Source: Orientallactaga sibirica
Lineage: Eukaryota; Chordata; Mammalia; Rodentia; Dipodidae
Length of the DNA stretch: 64,000 nucleotides
Direction: 5' to 3'
NCBI GenBank assembly: GCA_036365145.1
Contig: JAEOAD010002327.1
Span: 434,001 to 498,000, forward strand
Shown here: piece after piece, positions 1-12,013 of the stretch
How positions within the stretch are numbered: position 1 is the first letter of the stretch
Layout of the letters: every line of letters starts with the position of its first letter
Program-made: the position numbers and the translations under genes
The notes under the pieces: model-generated
Database searches by the model: none
What the model was told of the DNA's origin: nothing
Seen by the model: only the letters and a program-made list of their open reading frames with translations

Positions 1-34
1 GCTGTTCTGTTTCCCAAATGAGTTCCTTTCTTAC

Positions 35-45
35 GAAGAGTCTTC
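35..45. repeat. Dyad 1: GAAGA-G-TCTTC (one example of about 350)
   Basis: Five-base arms surround a single central base. This dyad is kept in nearly every monomer. The centre is G in most subtypes and C in subtype C, so the element reads identically on the opposite strand in C monomers. One-base insertions and deletions cluster just left of it, at the TTACG or TTGAGA stretch. No function can be assigned from sequence. Confidence 0.85.
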
Positions 46-58
46 AGTGCAGCAAGAT

Positions 59-75
59 CAAACTTTCCTAGTTTG
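59..75. repeat. Dyad 2: CAAACT-TTCCT-AGTTTG
   Basis: Six-base arms enclose a five-base loop. The dyad is present in most monomers. Subtype B reads AGTTTT in the right arm, which leaves five paired bases. Scattered CAAAATTTCTTAG and CAAACGTTCCTAG variants weaken it. This is the first copy in the window. Confidence 0.82.
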
Positions 76-126
76 TCTAACCTAACAAGATGTACAACAT
101 AGTAGATTAACCACATTTCTAATATA

Positions 127-145
127 GTTTGTTTAGAAAACAAAC
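127..145. repeat. Dyad 3: GTTTGTTT-AGA-AAACAAAC
   Basis: Perfect eight-base arms enclose a three-base loop. It is one of the best kept segments of the monomer. Broken copies are recognisable and inherited in blocks, such as GTTTACAACACAAAC near 5741, 8267 and 10080, and GTTTGATTAG near 23287, 27070, 30488, 32123 and 41331. Confidence 0.88.
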
Positions 146-702
146 ACCTTCATTGCGAATGCAGTACTGTGTGAAATAAGCTAGTTCTGTTCTACAAATG
201 AGTTGCTTTCTTACGAAGAGTCTTCAGTGCAGCAAGATCAAACTTTCCTAGTTTGTATAATCTAACAAGATATACAATTTAGTAGATTAACCACATTTCA
301 AACGTAGTTTGTTTAGAAAACAAACGCCTTCATTACCGAACACAGTACAGTGTGAAATAAGGTTGTTCTGTTCCCCAAATGAGTTGCTTTCTTTACGAAG
401 AGTCTTCAGTGCAGCAAGACCAAACTTTCCTAGTTTGTGTAATCTAACAAGATGTACAATTTAGTAGATTAACCACATTTCTAACGTAGTTTGTTTAGAA
501 AAAATACACCTTCATTGCCGAACACAGCACTGTGTGAAATAAGCCTGTTCTGTTCTACAAATGAGTTGCTTTCTTACGAAGAGTCTTCAGTGCAGCAAGA
601 TCAAACTTTCTAGTTTGTGTAATCTAACAAGATGTACAATTTTAGTAGATTAACCACATTTCTAACGTAGTTTGTTTAGAAAACAAACGCCTTCATTGCC
701 TA

Positions 703-716
703 ACACAGTACTGTGT
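703..716. repeat. Dyad 4: perfect palindrome ACACAGTACTGTGT
   Basis: This 14-bp sequence is its own reverse complement and has AGTACT at its centre. It is present in most monomers. The D-preceding variant ATGCAGTACTGTGT and the G-preceding variant ACGCAGTACTGTGT keep the inner palindrome CAGTACTG. It lies roughly 20 bp downstream of dyad 3. Confidence 0.9.
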
Positions 717-3050
717 GAAATAAGGTTTTTCTGTTCTCCAAATGAGTTGCTTTCTTACGAAGAGTCTTCAATGCAGCAAGATCAAACTTTCCTAGTTTGT
801 GTAATCTAACAAGATGTACACCTTAGTAGATTGACCACATTCTAACGTAGTTTGTTTAGAAAACAAACGCCTTCATTCCCGAACACAGTACTGTCTGAAA
901 TAAGCCTGTTCTGTTCGACAAATGAGTTGCTTTCTTACGAAGAGTCTTAAGTGCAGCAAGATCAAACTTTCCTAGTTTGTGTAATCTAAAAGATGTACAA
1001 TTTAGTAGATTAAACACATTTCTAACGTAGTTTGTTTAGAAAACAAACACCTTCATTCCCCAGCACAGTACTGTCTGAAATAAGGCTGTTCTGTTCCATA
1101 AATGAGTTGCTTTCTTAAGAGTCTTCAGTGCAGCAAGATCAAACTTTCTAGTTTGTATAATCTAACAAGATGTACAACTTAGTAGATTAACCACATTTCT
1201 AACGTAGTTTGTTTAGAAAACAAAACCCCTCATTTTCGAACACAGTACTGTGTGAAATAAGGCTGTTCTGTTGTGCAAATGAGTTGCTTTCTTACAAGAT
1301 TCTTCAGTGCAGCAAGATCAAACTTTCTTAGTTTGTGTAATCTAACAAGATGTACACATTAGTAGATTAACCTCATTTATAACGTAGTTTGTTTAGAAAA
1401 CAAACCCATTCGTTGCCGAACACAGTAATGTGTGAAATAAGGCTGTTCTGTTCCCCAAATGAGTTGGTTTCTTAGAAAGACTCTTCAGTGCAGCAAGATC
1501 AAACTTTTCCTAGTTTGTGTAATCTAACAAGATGTACAATTTAGTAGATTAAACACATTTCTAACGTAGTTTGTTTAGAAAACAAACACCTTCATTGCGA
1601 ACACAGTACTATGTGAAATAAGGCTATTCTGTTCTCCAAATGAGTTGCTTTCTTACGAAGAGTCTTCAGTGCAGCAAGATCAAACTTTCCCAATTTGTGT
1701 AATCTAACAAGATGTACAACTTAATAGATTAACCACATTTCTAACGTAGTTTGTTTAGAAAACAAACGCCTTCATTGCCGAACACAGTACTATGTGAAAT
1801 AAGCCTGTTCTGATCCCCAAATGAGTTGCTTTCTTTACGAAGAGTCTTCAGTGCAGCAAGATCAAAATTTCTTAGTTTGTGTAAACTAACAAGATGTAGA
1901 ATTTAGTAGATTATCCACATTTCTAACGTGGTTTGTTTAGAAAACAAACACCTTCATTACTGAACACAGTACTGTGTGAAATAAGGCTATTCAGTTCTCC
2001 AAATGAGTTGCTTTCTTACGAAGAGTCTTCAGTGCAGCAAGATCAAACTTTCCTTGTTTATGTAATCTAACAAAAGATTTACAACTTAGTAGATTAACCA
2101 CATTTCTAACGTAGTTTGTTTAGAAAAAAAAAACGCCTTCATTGCCGTAACATAGTACTGTGTGATATAAGTCTGTTCTGATCCCCAAATGAATTGCTTT
2201 CTTATGAAGAGTCTTCAGTGCAGCAACATCAAACTTTCCTAGTTTGTGTAATCTAACAAAATGTACAATTTAGTAGATTAACCACATTTCTAACGTACTT
2301 TCTTTATAAAACAAACACCTTCATTGCCAAACACAGTACTGTATGAAATAAGCCTGTTCTGAATCCCCAAATGAGTTGCTTTCTTACGAAGAGTCTTCAG
2401 TGCAGCAAGATCAAACTTTCCTAGTTTGTATAATCTAACAAGATGTACAACTTAGTAGATTAACCACATTTCTAACGTAGTTTGTTTAGAAAACAAACGC
2501 CTTCATAACTGAACACAGTACTGTGTGAAATAAGACTGTTCTGTTCCACAAATGAGTTGCTTTCTTACGAAGAGTCTTCAGGGCAGCAAGATCAAACTTT
2601 CCTAGTTTTAGTAATCTAACAAGATGTACAAGATAATAGACTACCTTCATTTCTAAAGTAGTTTGTTTAGAAAACAAACCCATTCATTGCCGAACAGAGT
2701 ACTGTGTGAAATAAGGCTGTTATGTTCCCCAAATGAGTTGCTTTCTTACGAAGACTCTTCAGTGCAGCAAGATCCAACTTTCCTAGTTTGGGTAATCTAA
2801 CAAGATGTACAATTTAGTAGATTAACCACATTTCTAACGTAGGTTGTTTAGAAAACAAACGCCTTCATTGCCGAACACAGTACTGTGTGAAATAAGCCTG
2901 TTCTGATCCCCAAATGAGTTGCTTTCTTACGAAGAGTCTTCAGTGCAGCAAGATCAAACTTTCCTAGTTTGTGTAATCTAAAAAGATGTAGAATTTAGTA
3001 GATTAACCACATTTCTAACGTAGTTTGTTTAGAAAACAAACACCTTCATT

Positions 3051-5320
3051 GCCAAAGACAGTAGTGTGTGAAATAAGGCTGTTCTGTTCCCGAAATCAGT
3101 TGCTTTCTTGAGAAGAGTCTTCAGGGCAGCAAGATCAAACTTTCCTAGTTTTTGTAATCTAACAAGATGTACAACTTAATAGACTACCTTCATTTCTAAA
3201 GTAGTTTGTTTAGAAAACAAACCCAGTCATTGCCGAACACAGTACTGTGTGAAATAAGATTGTTCTATTCCCCAAATGAGTTGGTTTTTTACGAAGACTC
3301 TTCAGTGCAGCAAGATCAAACTTTCCTAGTTTGTGTAATCTAACAAGATATACAACTTAGTAGAATAACCACATTTATAAAGTAGTTTGTTTAGAAAACA
3401 AACACGTTCTTTGCCGAACACAGTACTATGTGAAATAAGGCTATTCTGTTCTCCAAATGAGTTCCTTTCTTACGAAGAGTCTTCAGTGCAGCAAGATCAA
3501 TCTTTCCTAGTTTGTGTAATCAAACAAGATGTACAACTTAGTAGATTAACCACATTTCTAACGTAGTTTGTTTAGAAAACAAACCCCTTCATTGCCGAAC
3601 ACAGTACTGTGTGAAATAAGCCTGTTCTGATCCCCAAATGAGTTGCTTTCTTACGAAGAGTCGTCAGTGCAGCAAGATCAAACTTTCCTAGTTTGTGTAA
3701 TCTAACAAGTTGTACAATTTAGTAGATTAACCACATTTCTAACGTAGTTTGTTTAGAAAACAAACACCTTCAATGCAGAATGCAGTACTGTGTGAAGTAA
3801 GCTAGTTCTGTTCTACAAATGAGTTGCTTTTTTACGAAGAGTCTTCATTGCAGCAAGATCAAACTTTCCTAGTTTGTGTAAACAACAAGATGTACAACTT
3901 AGTACATTAACCACATTTCTAACGTAGTTTGTTTAGAAAACAAACGCCTTCATTGCCGAACACAGTACTGTGTGAAATAAGCCTGTTCTGATCCCCAAAT
4001 GAGTTGCTTTCTTACGAAGAGTCTTTCAGTGCAGCAAGACAAATTTCCTAGTTTGTGTAATCTAACAAGATGTACAATTTAGTAGATTAACCACATTTCT
4101 AACGTAGTTTGTTTAGAAAACAAACACCTTCATTTCCGAATGCAGTACTGTGTGAAGTAAGCTAGTTCTGTTCTACAAATGAGTTACTTTCTTAAGAAGA
4201 GTCTTCAGTGCAGCAAGATCAAACTTTCCTAGTTTGTGTAATCTTACAAGATGTACAACTTAGTAGATTAACCACATTTCTAACATAGTTTGTTTAGAAA
4301 ACAAACGCCTTCATTGCCGAACACAGTACTGTGTGAAATAAGGCAGTTCTGTTCTCGAAATCAGTTGCTTTCTTGAGAAGAGTCTTCAGGGCAGGAAGAT
4401 CAAAGTTTCCTAGTTTTTGTAATATAACAAGATGTACAACTTAATAGACTACCTTCATTTCTAAAGTAGTTTGTTTAGAAAACAAACATATTCATTGCCG
4501 AACGCAGTACTGCGTGAAATAAGTCTATTCTGTTCTCCAAAAGATTGCTTTCTTACGAAGAGTATTCAGTGCAGCAAGATCAAACTTTCCTAGTTTGTGT
4601 AATCTAACAAATTGTACAACTTAGTAGATTAACCACATTAGTAACGTAGGTTGTTTAGAAAACAAACGCCTTCATTGCCGAACACAGTACTGTGTGAAAT
4701 AAGCCTGTTCTGATCCCCAAATGCGTTGCTTTCTTACGAAGAGTCTTCAGTGCAGCAAGATCAAGCTTTCCTAGTTTTTGTAATCTAACAAGATGTACAA
4801 CTTAATAGACTACCTTCATTTCTAAAGTACTTTATTTAGAAAACAAAACCATTCATTGCCGAACACAGTACTGTGTGAAATAAGGCTGTTCTGTTCCCGA
4901 AATGAGTGGCTTTCTTGAGAACAGTCTTCAGGGCAGCAAGATCAAACTTTCCTAGTTTTTGTAATCTAAAAAGATGTTGAACTTAATAGACTACCTTCAT
5001 TTCTAAAGTAGTTTGTTTAGAAAACAAACCCATTCATTGCCGAACACAGTACTGTGTGAAATAAGGCTGTTATGTTCCCCAAATGAGTTGGTTTCTTACG
5101 AAGACTCTTCAGTGCAGCAAGATCAAACTTTCCTAGTTTGTGTAATCTAACAAGATGTACAACTTAGTAGATTATCCACATTTCTAACGTACTTTGTTTA
5201 GAAAACAAACACCTTCATTGCCGAACACAGTACTGTGTGAAATAAGGCTATTCTGTTCTCCAAATGAGTTGCTTTCTTACGAAGAGTCTTCAGTGCAGCA
5301 AGATCAAACTTTCCTAGTTT
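3051..5320. repeat. Mixed monomer domain, rich in B and D units
   Basis: About a dozen monomers of subtypes B, C, D, E and F, with B units near 3190, 4450, 4810 and 4990. The last two are in adjacent monomers, which is unusual. A compensated palindrome variant lies at 4502-4515. No gene or non-satellite sequence is visible. Confidence 0.85.
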
Positions 5321-7122
5321 GTAAAATCTAACAAGATGTACAACTTAATAGATTAACCACATTTCTAAGGTAGTTTGTTTAGAAAACAAACGCCTTCATT
5401 GCCGAACACAGTACTGTGTGAAATAAGGCTGTTCTGTTCCCCAAATGAATTGGTTTCTTACGAAGACTCTTCAGTGCACCAAGATCAAACTTTCCTAGTT
5501 TGTATAATCTAACAAGATGTACAATTTAGTAGATTAAGCACATTTCTATCGTAGTTTGTTTAGAAAACAAACGCCTTCATTGCCGAACACAGTACTGTGT
5601 GAAATAAGCCTGTTCTGATCCCCAAATGAGTGGCTTTCTTACGAAGAGTCTTCAGTGCAGCAAGATAAAACGTTCCTAGTTTGTGTAATCTAACAAGATG
5701 TAGAATATAGTAGATTAACCACATTTCTAACGTAGTTTGTTTACAACACAAACCCATTCATTCCCGAACTCAGTACTGTGTGAAATAAGGCTGTTCTGTT
5801 CCCCAAATGAGTTGCTTTCTTACGAAGACTCTTCAGTGCAGCAAGATCAAACTTTCCTAGTTTGTGTTATCTAACAAGATGTACAACTTAGTAGATTAAC
5901 CACATTACTAACGTAGTTTGTTTAGAAAACAAACACCTTCATTGCCGAACACAGTACTGTGCGAAATAAGGCTGTTCTGTTGTGCAAATGAGTTGCTTTC
6001 TTACGAAGAGTCTTCCTTGCAGCAAGATCAAACTTTCCTAGTTTGTGTAATCTAACAAGATGTACAACTTAGTAGATTAGCCACATTTCTAACGTAGGTT
6101 GTTTAGAAAACAAACACCTTCATTGCGAACACAGTACTGTGTGAAATTAGGCTATTCTGTTCTCCAAATGAGTTGCTTTCTTACGAAGAGTCTTCAGTGC
6201 AGCAAGAACAAACTTTCCCAGTTTGTGTAATCTAACAAGATGTACAATTTAATAGATTAACCACATTTCTAACGTAGTTTGTTTAGAAAACAAACGCCTT
6301 CATTGCCGAACACAGTACTGTGTGAAATAAGCCTGTTCTGATCCCCAAATGAGTTGCTTTCTTACGAAGAGTCTTCAGTGCAGCAAGATCAAAATTTCTT
6401 AGTTTGTGTAATTTAACAAGATGTAGAATTTAGTAGATTAACCACATTTCTAACGTGGTTTGTTTAGAAAACAAACACCTTCATTACTGAACACAGTACT
6501 GTGAAATAAGGCTATGTTCTCCAAATGAGTTGCTTTCTTACGAAGAGTCTTCAATGCAGTAAGATTAAACTTTCCTAGTTTATATAATCTAACAAGATAT
6601 ACAACTTAGTAGATTAACCACATTTCTAACTTAGTTTGTTTAGAAAACAAACGCCTTCATTGCCGAACACAGTACTGTGTGATATAAGCCTTTTCTGATT
6701 CCCAAATGAATTGCTTTCTTATGAAGAGTCTTCAGTGCAGCAAGATCAAACTTTCCTAGTTTGTGTAACCTAACAAGATGTACACCTTAGTAGTTTGACC
6801 ACATGTCTACCGTAGTTTGTTTAGAAAACAAACGCCTTCATTGCCGAACACAGTACTGTGTGAAATAAGCCTGTTGTGATCCACAAATGAGTTGCTTTCT
6901 TACGAAGAGTCTTAAGTGCAGCAAGATCAAACTTTCCTAGTTTGTGTAATCTAAAAGATGTAGAATTTAGTAGATTAACCACATTTCTAACGTAGTTTGT
7001 TTAGAAAACAAACACCTTCATTCTTAACGCAGTACTGTCTGAAAGAAGGCTGTTCTGTTCTGCAAATGAGTTGCTTTCTTCTGAAGAGTCTTCAGTGCAG
7101 CAAGATCAAACTTTCCTAGTTT
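5321..7122. repeat. Ten-monomer higher-order unit, copy 1 (about 1.80 kb)
   Basis: The unit opens at GTAAAATCTAAC and carries a fixed series of private variants in order: CACCAAGATC, CTATCGTAG, GATAAAACGTTCC, GTTTACAACACAAAC, GTGTTATCTAAC, TCTTCCTTGCAG, GATTAGCCAC, AAGAACAAAC, GTGGTTTG, ATGCAGTAAGATTAAAC, ACCTTAGTAGTTTGACC, TGTTGTGATCCAC and CTGTCTGAAAGAAGG. The same order repeats at 7847 and 9661. Copy 1 has small private deletions, such as GTACTGTGAAATAAGGCTATG near 6500. Confidence 0.9.
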
Positions 7123-7846
7123 GTATAATCTAACAAGATGTACAACTTAATAGATTAACCACATTTCTAAGGTAGTTTGTTTAGAAAACAAACGCCTACA
7201 TTGCCGAACACAGTACTGTGTGAAATAAGGCTGTTCTGTTCCCCAAATGAGTTGGTTTCTTACGAAGACTCTTCAGTGCACCAAGATCAAACTTTCCTAG
7301 TTTGTATAATCTAACAAGATGTACAATTTAGTAGATTAAGCACATTTCTAACGTACTTTGTTTAGAAAACAAAAGCCTTCATTGCCGAACACAGTACTGT
7401 GTGAAATAAGGTTATTCTGTTCTCCAAATGAGTTGCTTTCTTACGAAGACTCTTCAATGCAGCAAGATCAAACTTTCCTAGTTTGTGTAATCCAACAAGA
7501 TGTACACCTTAGTAGATTGACCACATGTCTAACGTAGTTTGTTTAGAAAACAAACCCCTTCATTGCCGAACACAGTACTGTGTGAAATAAGCCTGTTGTG
7601 ATCCAAAAATGAGTTGCTTTCTTACGAAGAGTCTTAAGTGCAGCAAAATCAAACTTTCCTAGTTTGTGTAATCTAAAAAGATTTAGAATTTAGTAGATTA
7701 ACCACATTTCTAACGTAGTTTGTTTAGAAAACAAACACCTTCATTGCCCAACGCAGTACTGTCTGAAAGAAGGCTGTTCTGTTCCGCAAATGATTTGCTT
7801 TCTTACGAAGAGCCTTCAGTGCAGCAAGATCAAACTTTCCTAGTTT
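7123..7846. repeat. Four-monomer insert between higher-order copies
   Basis: These 724 bp separate copy 1 from copy 2 of the ten-monomer unit. They carry variants otherwise seen at the ends of that unit (CACCAAGATC, ACATGTCTAACG, TGTTGTGATCC, CTGTCTGAAAGAAGG), so they look like a partial, diverged repeat of the unit left by an unequal exchange, not foreign sequence. Confidence 0.78.
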
Positions 7847-9660
7847 GTAAAATCTAACAAGATGTACAACTTAATAGATTAACCACATTTCTAAGGTAGT
7901 TTGTTTAGAAAACAAACGCCTTCATTGCCGAACACAGTACTGTGTGAAATAAGGCTGTTCTGTTCCCCAAATGAATTGGTTTCTTACGAAGACTCTTCAG
8001 TGCACCAAGATCAAACTTTCCTAGTTTGTATAATCTAACAAGATGTACAATTTAGTAGATTAAGCACATTTCTATCGTAGTTTGTTTAGAAAACAAACGC
8101 CTTCATTGCCGAACACAGTACTGTGTGAAATAAGCCTGTTCTGATCCCCAAATGAGTAGCTTTCTTACGAAGAGTCTTCAGTGCAGCAAGATAAAACGTT
8201 CCTAGTTTGTGTAATCTAACAAGATGTAGAATATAGTAGATTAACCACATTTCTAACGTAGTTTGTTTACAACACAAACCCATTCATTCCCGAACTCAGT
8301 ACTGTGTGAAATAAGGCTGTTCTGTTCCCCAAATGAGTTGCTTTCTTACAAAGACTCTTCAGTGCAGCAAGATCAAACTTTCCTAGTTTGTGTTATCTAA
8401 CAAGATGTACAACTTAGTAGATTAACCACATTACTAACGTAGTTTGTTTAGAAAACAAACACCTTCATTGCCGAACACAGTACTGTGTGAAATAAGGCTG
8501 TTCTGTTGTGCAAATGAGTTGCTTTCTTACGAAGAGTCTTCCTTGCAGCAAGATCAAACTTTCCTAGTTTGTGTAATCTAACAAGATGTACAACTTAGTA
8601 GATTAGCCACATTTCTAACGTAGGTTATTTAGAAAACAAACACCTTCATTGCCGAACACAGTACTGTGTGAAATTAGGCTATTCTGTTCTCCAAATGAGT
8701 TGCTTTCTTACGAAGAGTCTTCAGTGCAGCAAGAACAAACTTTCCCAGTTTGTGTAATCTAACAAGATGTACAATTTAATAGATTAACCACATTTCTAAC
8801 GTAGTTTGTTTAGAAAACAAACGCCTTCATTGCCGAACACAGTACTGTGTGAAATAAGCCTGTTCTGATCCCCAAATGAGTTGCTTTCTTATTTACGACG
8901 AGTCTTCAGTGCAGCAAGATCAAAATTTCTTAGTTTGTGTAATTTAACAAGATGTAGAATTTAGTAGATTAACCACATTTCTAACGTGGTTTGTTTAGAA
9001 AGCAAACACCTTCATTACTGAACACAGTACTGTGTGAAATAAGGCTATTATGTTCTCCAAATGAGTTGCTTTCTTACGAAGAGTCTTCAATGCAGTAAGA
9101 TTAAACTTTCCTAGTTTATGTAATCTAACAAGATATACAACTTAGTAGATTAACCACATTTCTAACTTAGTTTGTTTAGAAAACAAACGCCTTCATTGCC
9201 GAACACAGTACTGTGTGATATAAGCCTGTTCTGATTCCCAAATGAATTGCTTTCTTATGAAGAGTCTTCAGTGCAGCAAGATCAAACTTTCCTAGTTTGT
9301 GTAATCTAACAAGATGTACACCTTAGTAGTTTGACCACATGTCTAACGTAGTTTGTTTAGAAAACAAACGCCTTCATTGCCGAACACAGTACTGTGTGAA
9401 ATAAGCCTGTTGTGATCCACAAATGAGTTGCTTTCTTACGAAGAGTCTTAAGTGCAGCAAGATCAAACTTTCCTAGTTTGTGTAATCTAAAAAGATGTAG
9501 AATTTAGTAGATTAACCACATTTCTAACGTAGTTTGTTTAGAAAACAAAAACCTTCATTGCCGAACGCAGTACTGTCTGAAAGAAGGCTGTTCTGTTCCG
9601 CAAATGAGTTGCTTTCTTACGAAGAGTCTTCAGTGCAGCAAGATCAAACTTTCCTAGTTT
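7847..9660. repeat. Ten-monomer higher-order unit, copy 2 (1814 bp)
   Basis: It carries the same ordered private variants as copy 1 at an offset of 2,526 bp, and as copy 3 at an offset of 1,814 bp. Copies 2 and 3 share GAAAGCAAACACC and TATTATGTTCTCC, which copy 1 lacks, so they are the more recent pair. A private insertion reads TCTTATTTACGACGAG near 8890. Confidence 0.9.
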
Positions 9661-11470
9661 GTAAAATCTAACAAGATGTACAACTTAATAGATTAATCAC
9701 ATTTCTAAGGTAGTTTGTTTAGAAAACAAACGCCTTCATTGCCGAACACAGTACTGTGTGAAATAAGGCTGTTCTGTTCCCCAAATGAATTGGTTTCTTA
9801 CGAAGACTCTTCAGTGCACCAAGATCAAACTTTCCTAGTTTGTATAATCTAACAAGATGTACAATTTAGTAGATTAAGCACATTTCTATCGTAGTTTGTT
9901 TAGAAAACAAAACGCCTTCATTGCCGAACACAGTACTGTGTGAAATAAGCCTGTTCTGATCCCCAAATGAGTAGCTTTCTTCTGAAGAGTCTTCAGTGCA
10001 GCAAGATAAAACGTTCCTAGTTTGTGTAATCTAACAAGATGTAGAATATAGTAGATTAACCACATTTCTAACGTAGTTTGTTTACAACACAAACCCATTC
10101 ATTCCCGAACTCAGTACTGTGTGAAATAAGGCTGTTCTGTTCCCCAAATGAGTTGCTTTCTTACGAAGACTCTTCAGTGCAGCAAGATCAAACTTTCCTA
10201 GTTTGTGTTATCTAACAAGATGTACAACTTAGTAGATTAACCACATTACTAACGTAGTTTGTTTAGAAAACAAACACCTTCATTGCGAACACAGTACTGT
10301 GCGAAATAAGGCTGTTCTGTTGTGCAAATGAGTTGCTTTCTTACGAAGAGTCTTCCTTGCAGCAAGATCAAACTTTCCTAGTTTGCGTAATCTAACAAGA
10401 TGTACAACTTAGTAGATTAGCCACATTTCTAACGTAGGTTATTTAGAAAACAAACACCTTCATTGCCGTACACAGTACTGTGTGAAATTAGGCTATTCTG
10501 TTCTCCAAATGAGTTGCTTTCTTACGAAGAGTCTTCAGTGCAGCAAGAACAAACTTTCCCAGTTTGTGTAATCTAACAAGATGTACAATTTAATAGATTA
10601 ACCACATTTCTAACGTAGTTTGTTTAGAAAACAAACGCCTTCATTGCCGAACACAGTACTGTGTGAAATAAGCCTGTTCTGATCCCCAAATGAGTTGCTT
10701 TCTTACGAAGAGTCTTCAGTGCAGCAAGATCAAAATTTCTTAGTTTGTGTAATTTAACAAGATGTAGAATTTAGTAGATTAACCACATTTCTAACGTGGT
10801 TTGTTTAGAAAGCAAACACCTTCATTACTGAACACAGTACTGTGTGAAATAAGGCTATTATGTTCTCCAAATGAGTTGCTTTCTTACGAAGAGTCTTCAA
10901 TGCAGTAAGATTAAACTTTCCTAGTTTATGTAATCTAACAAGATATACAACTTAGTAGATTAACCACATTTCTAACTTAGTTTGTTTAGAAAACAAACGC
11001 CTTCATTGCCGAACACAGTACTGTGTGATATAAGCCTGTTCTGATTCCCAAATGAATTGCTTTCTTATGAAGAGTCTTCAGTGCAGCAAGATCAAACTTT
11101 CCTAGTTTGTGTAATCTAACAAGATGTACACCTTAGTAGTTTGACCACATGTCTAACGTAGTTTGTTTAGAAAACAAACGCCTTCATTGCCGAACACAGT
11201 ACTGTGTGAAATAAGCCTGTTGTGATCCACAAATGAGTTGCTTTCTTACGAAGAGTCTTAAGTGCAGCAAGATCAAACTTTCCTAGTTTGTGTAATCTAA
11301 AAAGATGTAGAATTTAGTAGATTAACCACATTTCTAACGTAGTTTGTTTAGAAAACAAACACCTTCATTCCAGAACGCAGTACTGTCTGAAAGAAGGCTG
11401 TTCTGTTCTGCAAATGAGTTGCTTTCTTACGAAGAGTCTTCAGTGCAGCAAGATCAAACTTTCCTAGTTT
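9661..11470. repeat. Ten-monomer higher-order unit, copy 3 (1810 bp)
   Basis: It directly follows copy 2 and repeats its private variants nearly base for base. The next GTATAATCTAAC with AATAGATTAACC and CTAAGGTAG starts at 11471, after which the series is not continued beyond about one monomer. Copy 3 differs from copy 2 by few changes, for example TCTTCTGAAGAG near 9979. Confidence 0.9.
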
Positions 11471-11651
11471 GTATAATCTAACAAGATGTACAACTTAATA
11501 GATTAACCACATTTCTAAGGTAGTTTGTTTAGAAAACAAACGCCTACATTGCCGAACACAGTACTGTGTGAAATAAGGCTGTTCTGTTCCCCAAATGAGT
11601 TGGTTTCTTACGAAGACTCTTCAGTGCACCAAGATCAAACTTTCCTAGTTT

Positions 11652-12013
11652 GTGTAATCTAACAAGATGTACAACGTAGTAGATTAACCACATTTCTAAA
11701 GTAGTTTGTTTAGAAAACAAACCCCTTCATTGCCGAACACAGTACTGTTTGAAATAAGCCTGTTCTGAATCCCCAAATGAGTTGCTTTCTTACGAAGATT
11801 CTTCAGTGCAGCAAGATCAAACTTTCCTAGATTGTGTAATCTAACAAGATGTACAACGTAGTAGATTAACCACATTTCTAAAGTAGTTTGTTTAGAAAAC
11901 AAACCCCTTCATTGCCGAACACAGTACTGTTTGAAATAAGCCTGTTCTGAATCCCCAAATGAGTTGCTTTCTTACGAAGAATCTTCAGTGCAGCAAGATC
12001 AAACTTTCCTAGA
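11652..12013. repeat. Near-identical adjacent monomer pair
   Basis: Two successive monomers share ACGTAGTAGATTAACC, CTAAAGTAG in an otherwise non-B unit, ACTGTTTGAAATAAG, CTGAATCCCC and TCCTAGATTGTG, and they are 181 bp apart. Neighbouring monomers elsewhere usually differ at many sites, so this is a very recent single-unit duplication. Confidence 0.82.

Larger units (their letters stand above)
1..3050. repeat. Segmental copy I of a block of about 17 monomers
   Basis: This stretch matches 16823-19872 at a constant offset of 16,822 at both ends. Shared private variants include TTTGTCTAACCTAAC near 79, TCTAATATAG near 119, GAAAAAATACACC near 498, AACCTCATTTAT near 1370, CATTCGTTGCC near 1408, TTTCTTTATAAAAC near 2299, GATAATAGAC near 2631 and GATCCAAC near 2771. 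Such a private set cannot arise independently. The left edge is at or beyond the start of the window, so the true block may be longer. Confidence 0.88.

Noticed and set aside
127..145. Intrinsic terminator (GTTTGTTT-AGA-AAACAAAC stem)
   Set aside because: The stem is A/T-rich, has a three-base loop and no following T tract, and recurs in every monomer. A terminator reading has no support in a eukaryotic satellite.
2131..2144. Poly-A run as a retrotransposon tail
   Set aside because: The run of about ten A is the AGAAAACAAAC segment of dyad 3 with altered bases, and it is followed at once by normal monomer sequence.
2486..2683. Minus-strand open frame of 65 codons, with similar frames near 5560, 8086, 9886, 11696, 19308, 20755, 21478, 26702, 34650, 37708, 43851, 44243, 51381, 55972 and 62418, forming a look-alike peptide family
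   Set aside because: Each spans about one satellite monomer and begins at or near dyad 3 read on the other strand. They look related because the repeat is related. They occur in only 16 of about 355 monomers, wherever stop codons happen to be absent, and they have no promoter, splice or domain signal. They are by-products of the repeat, not genes.
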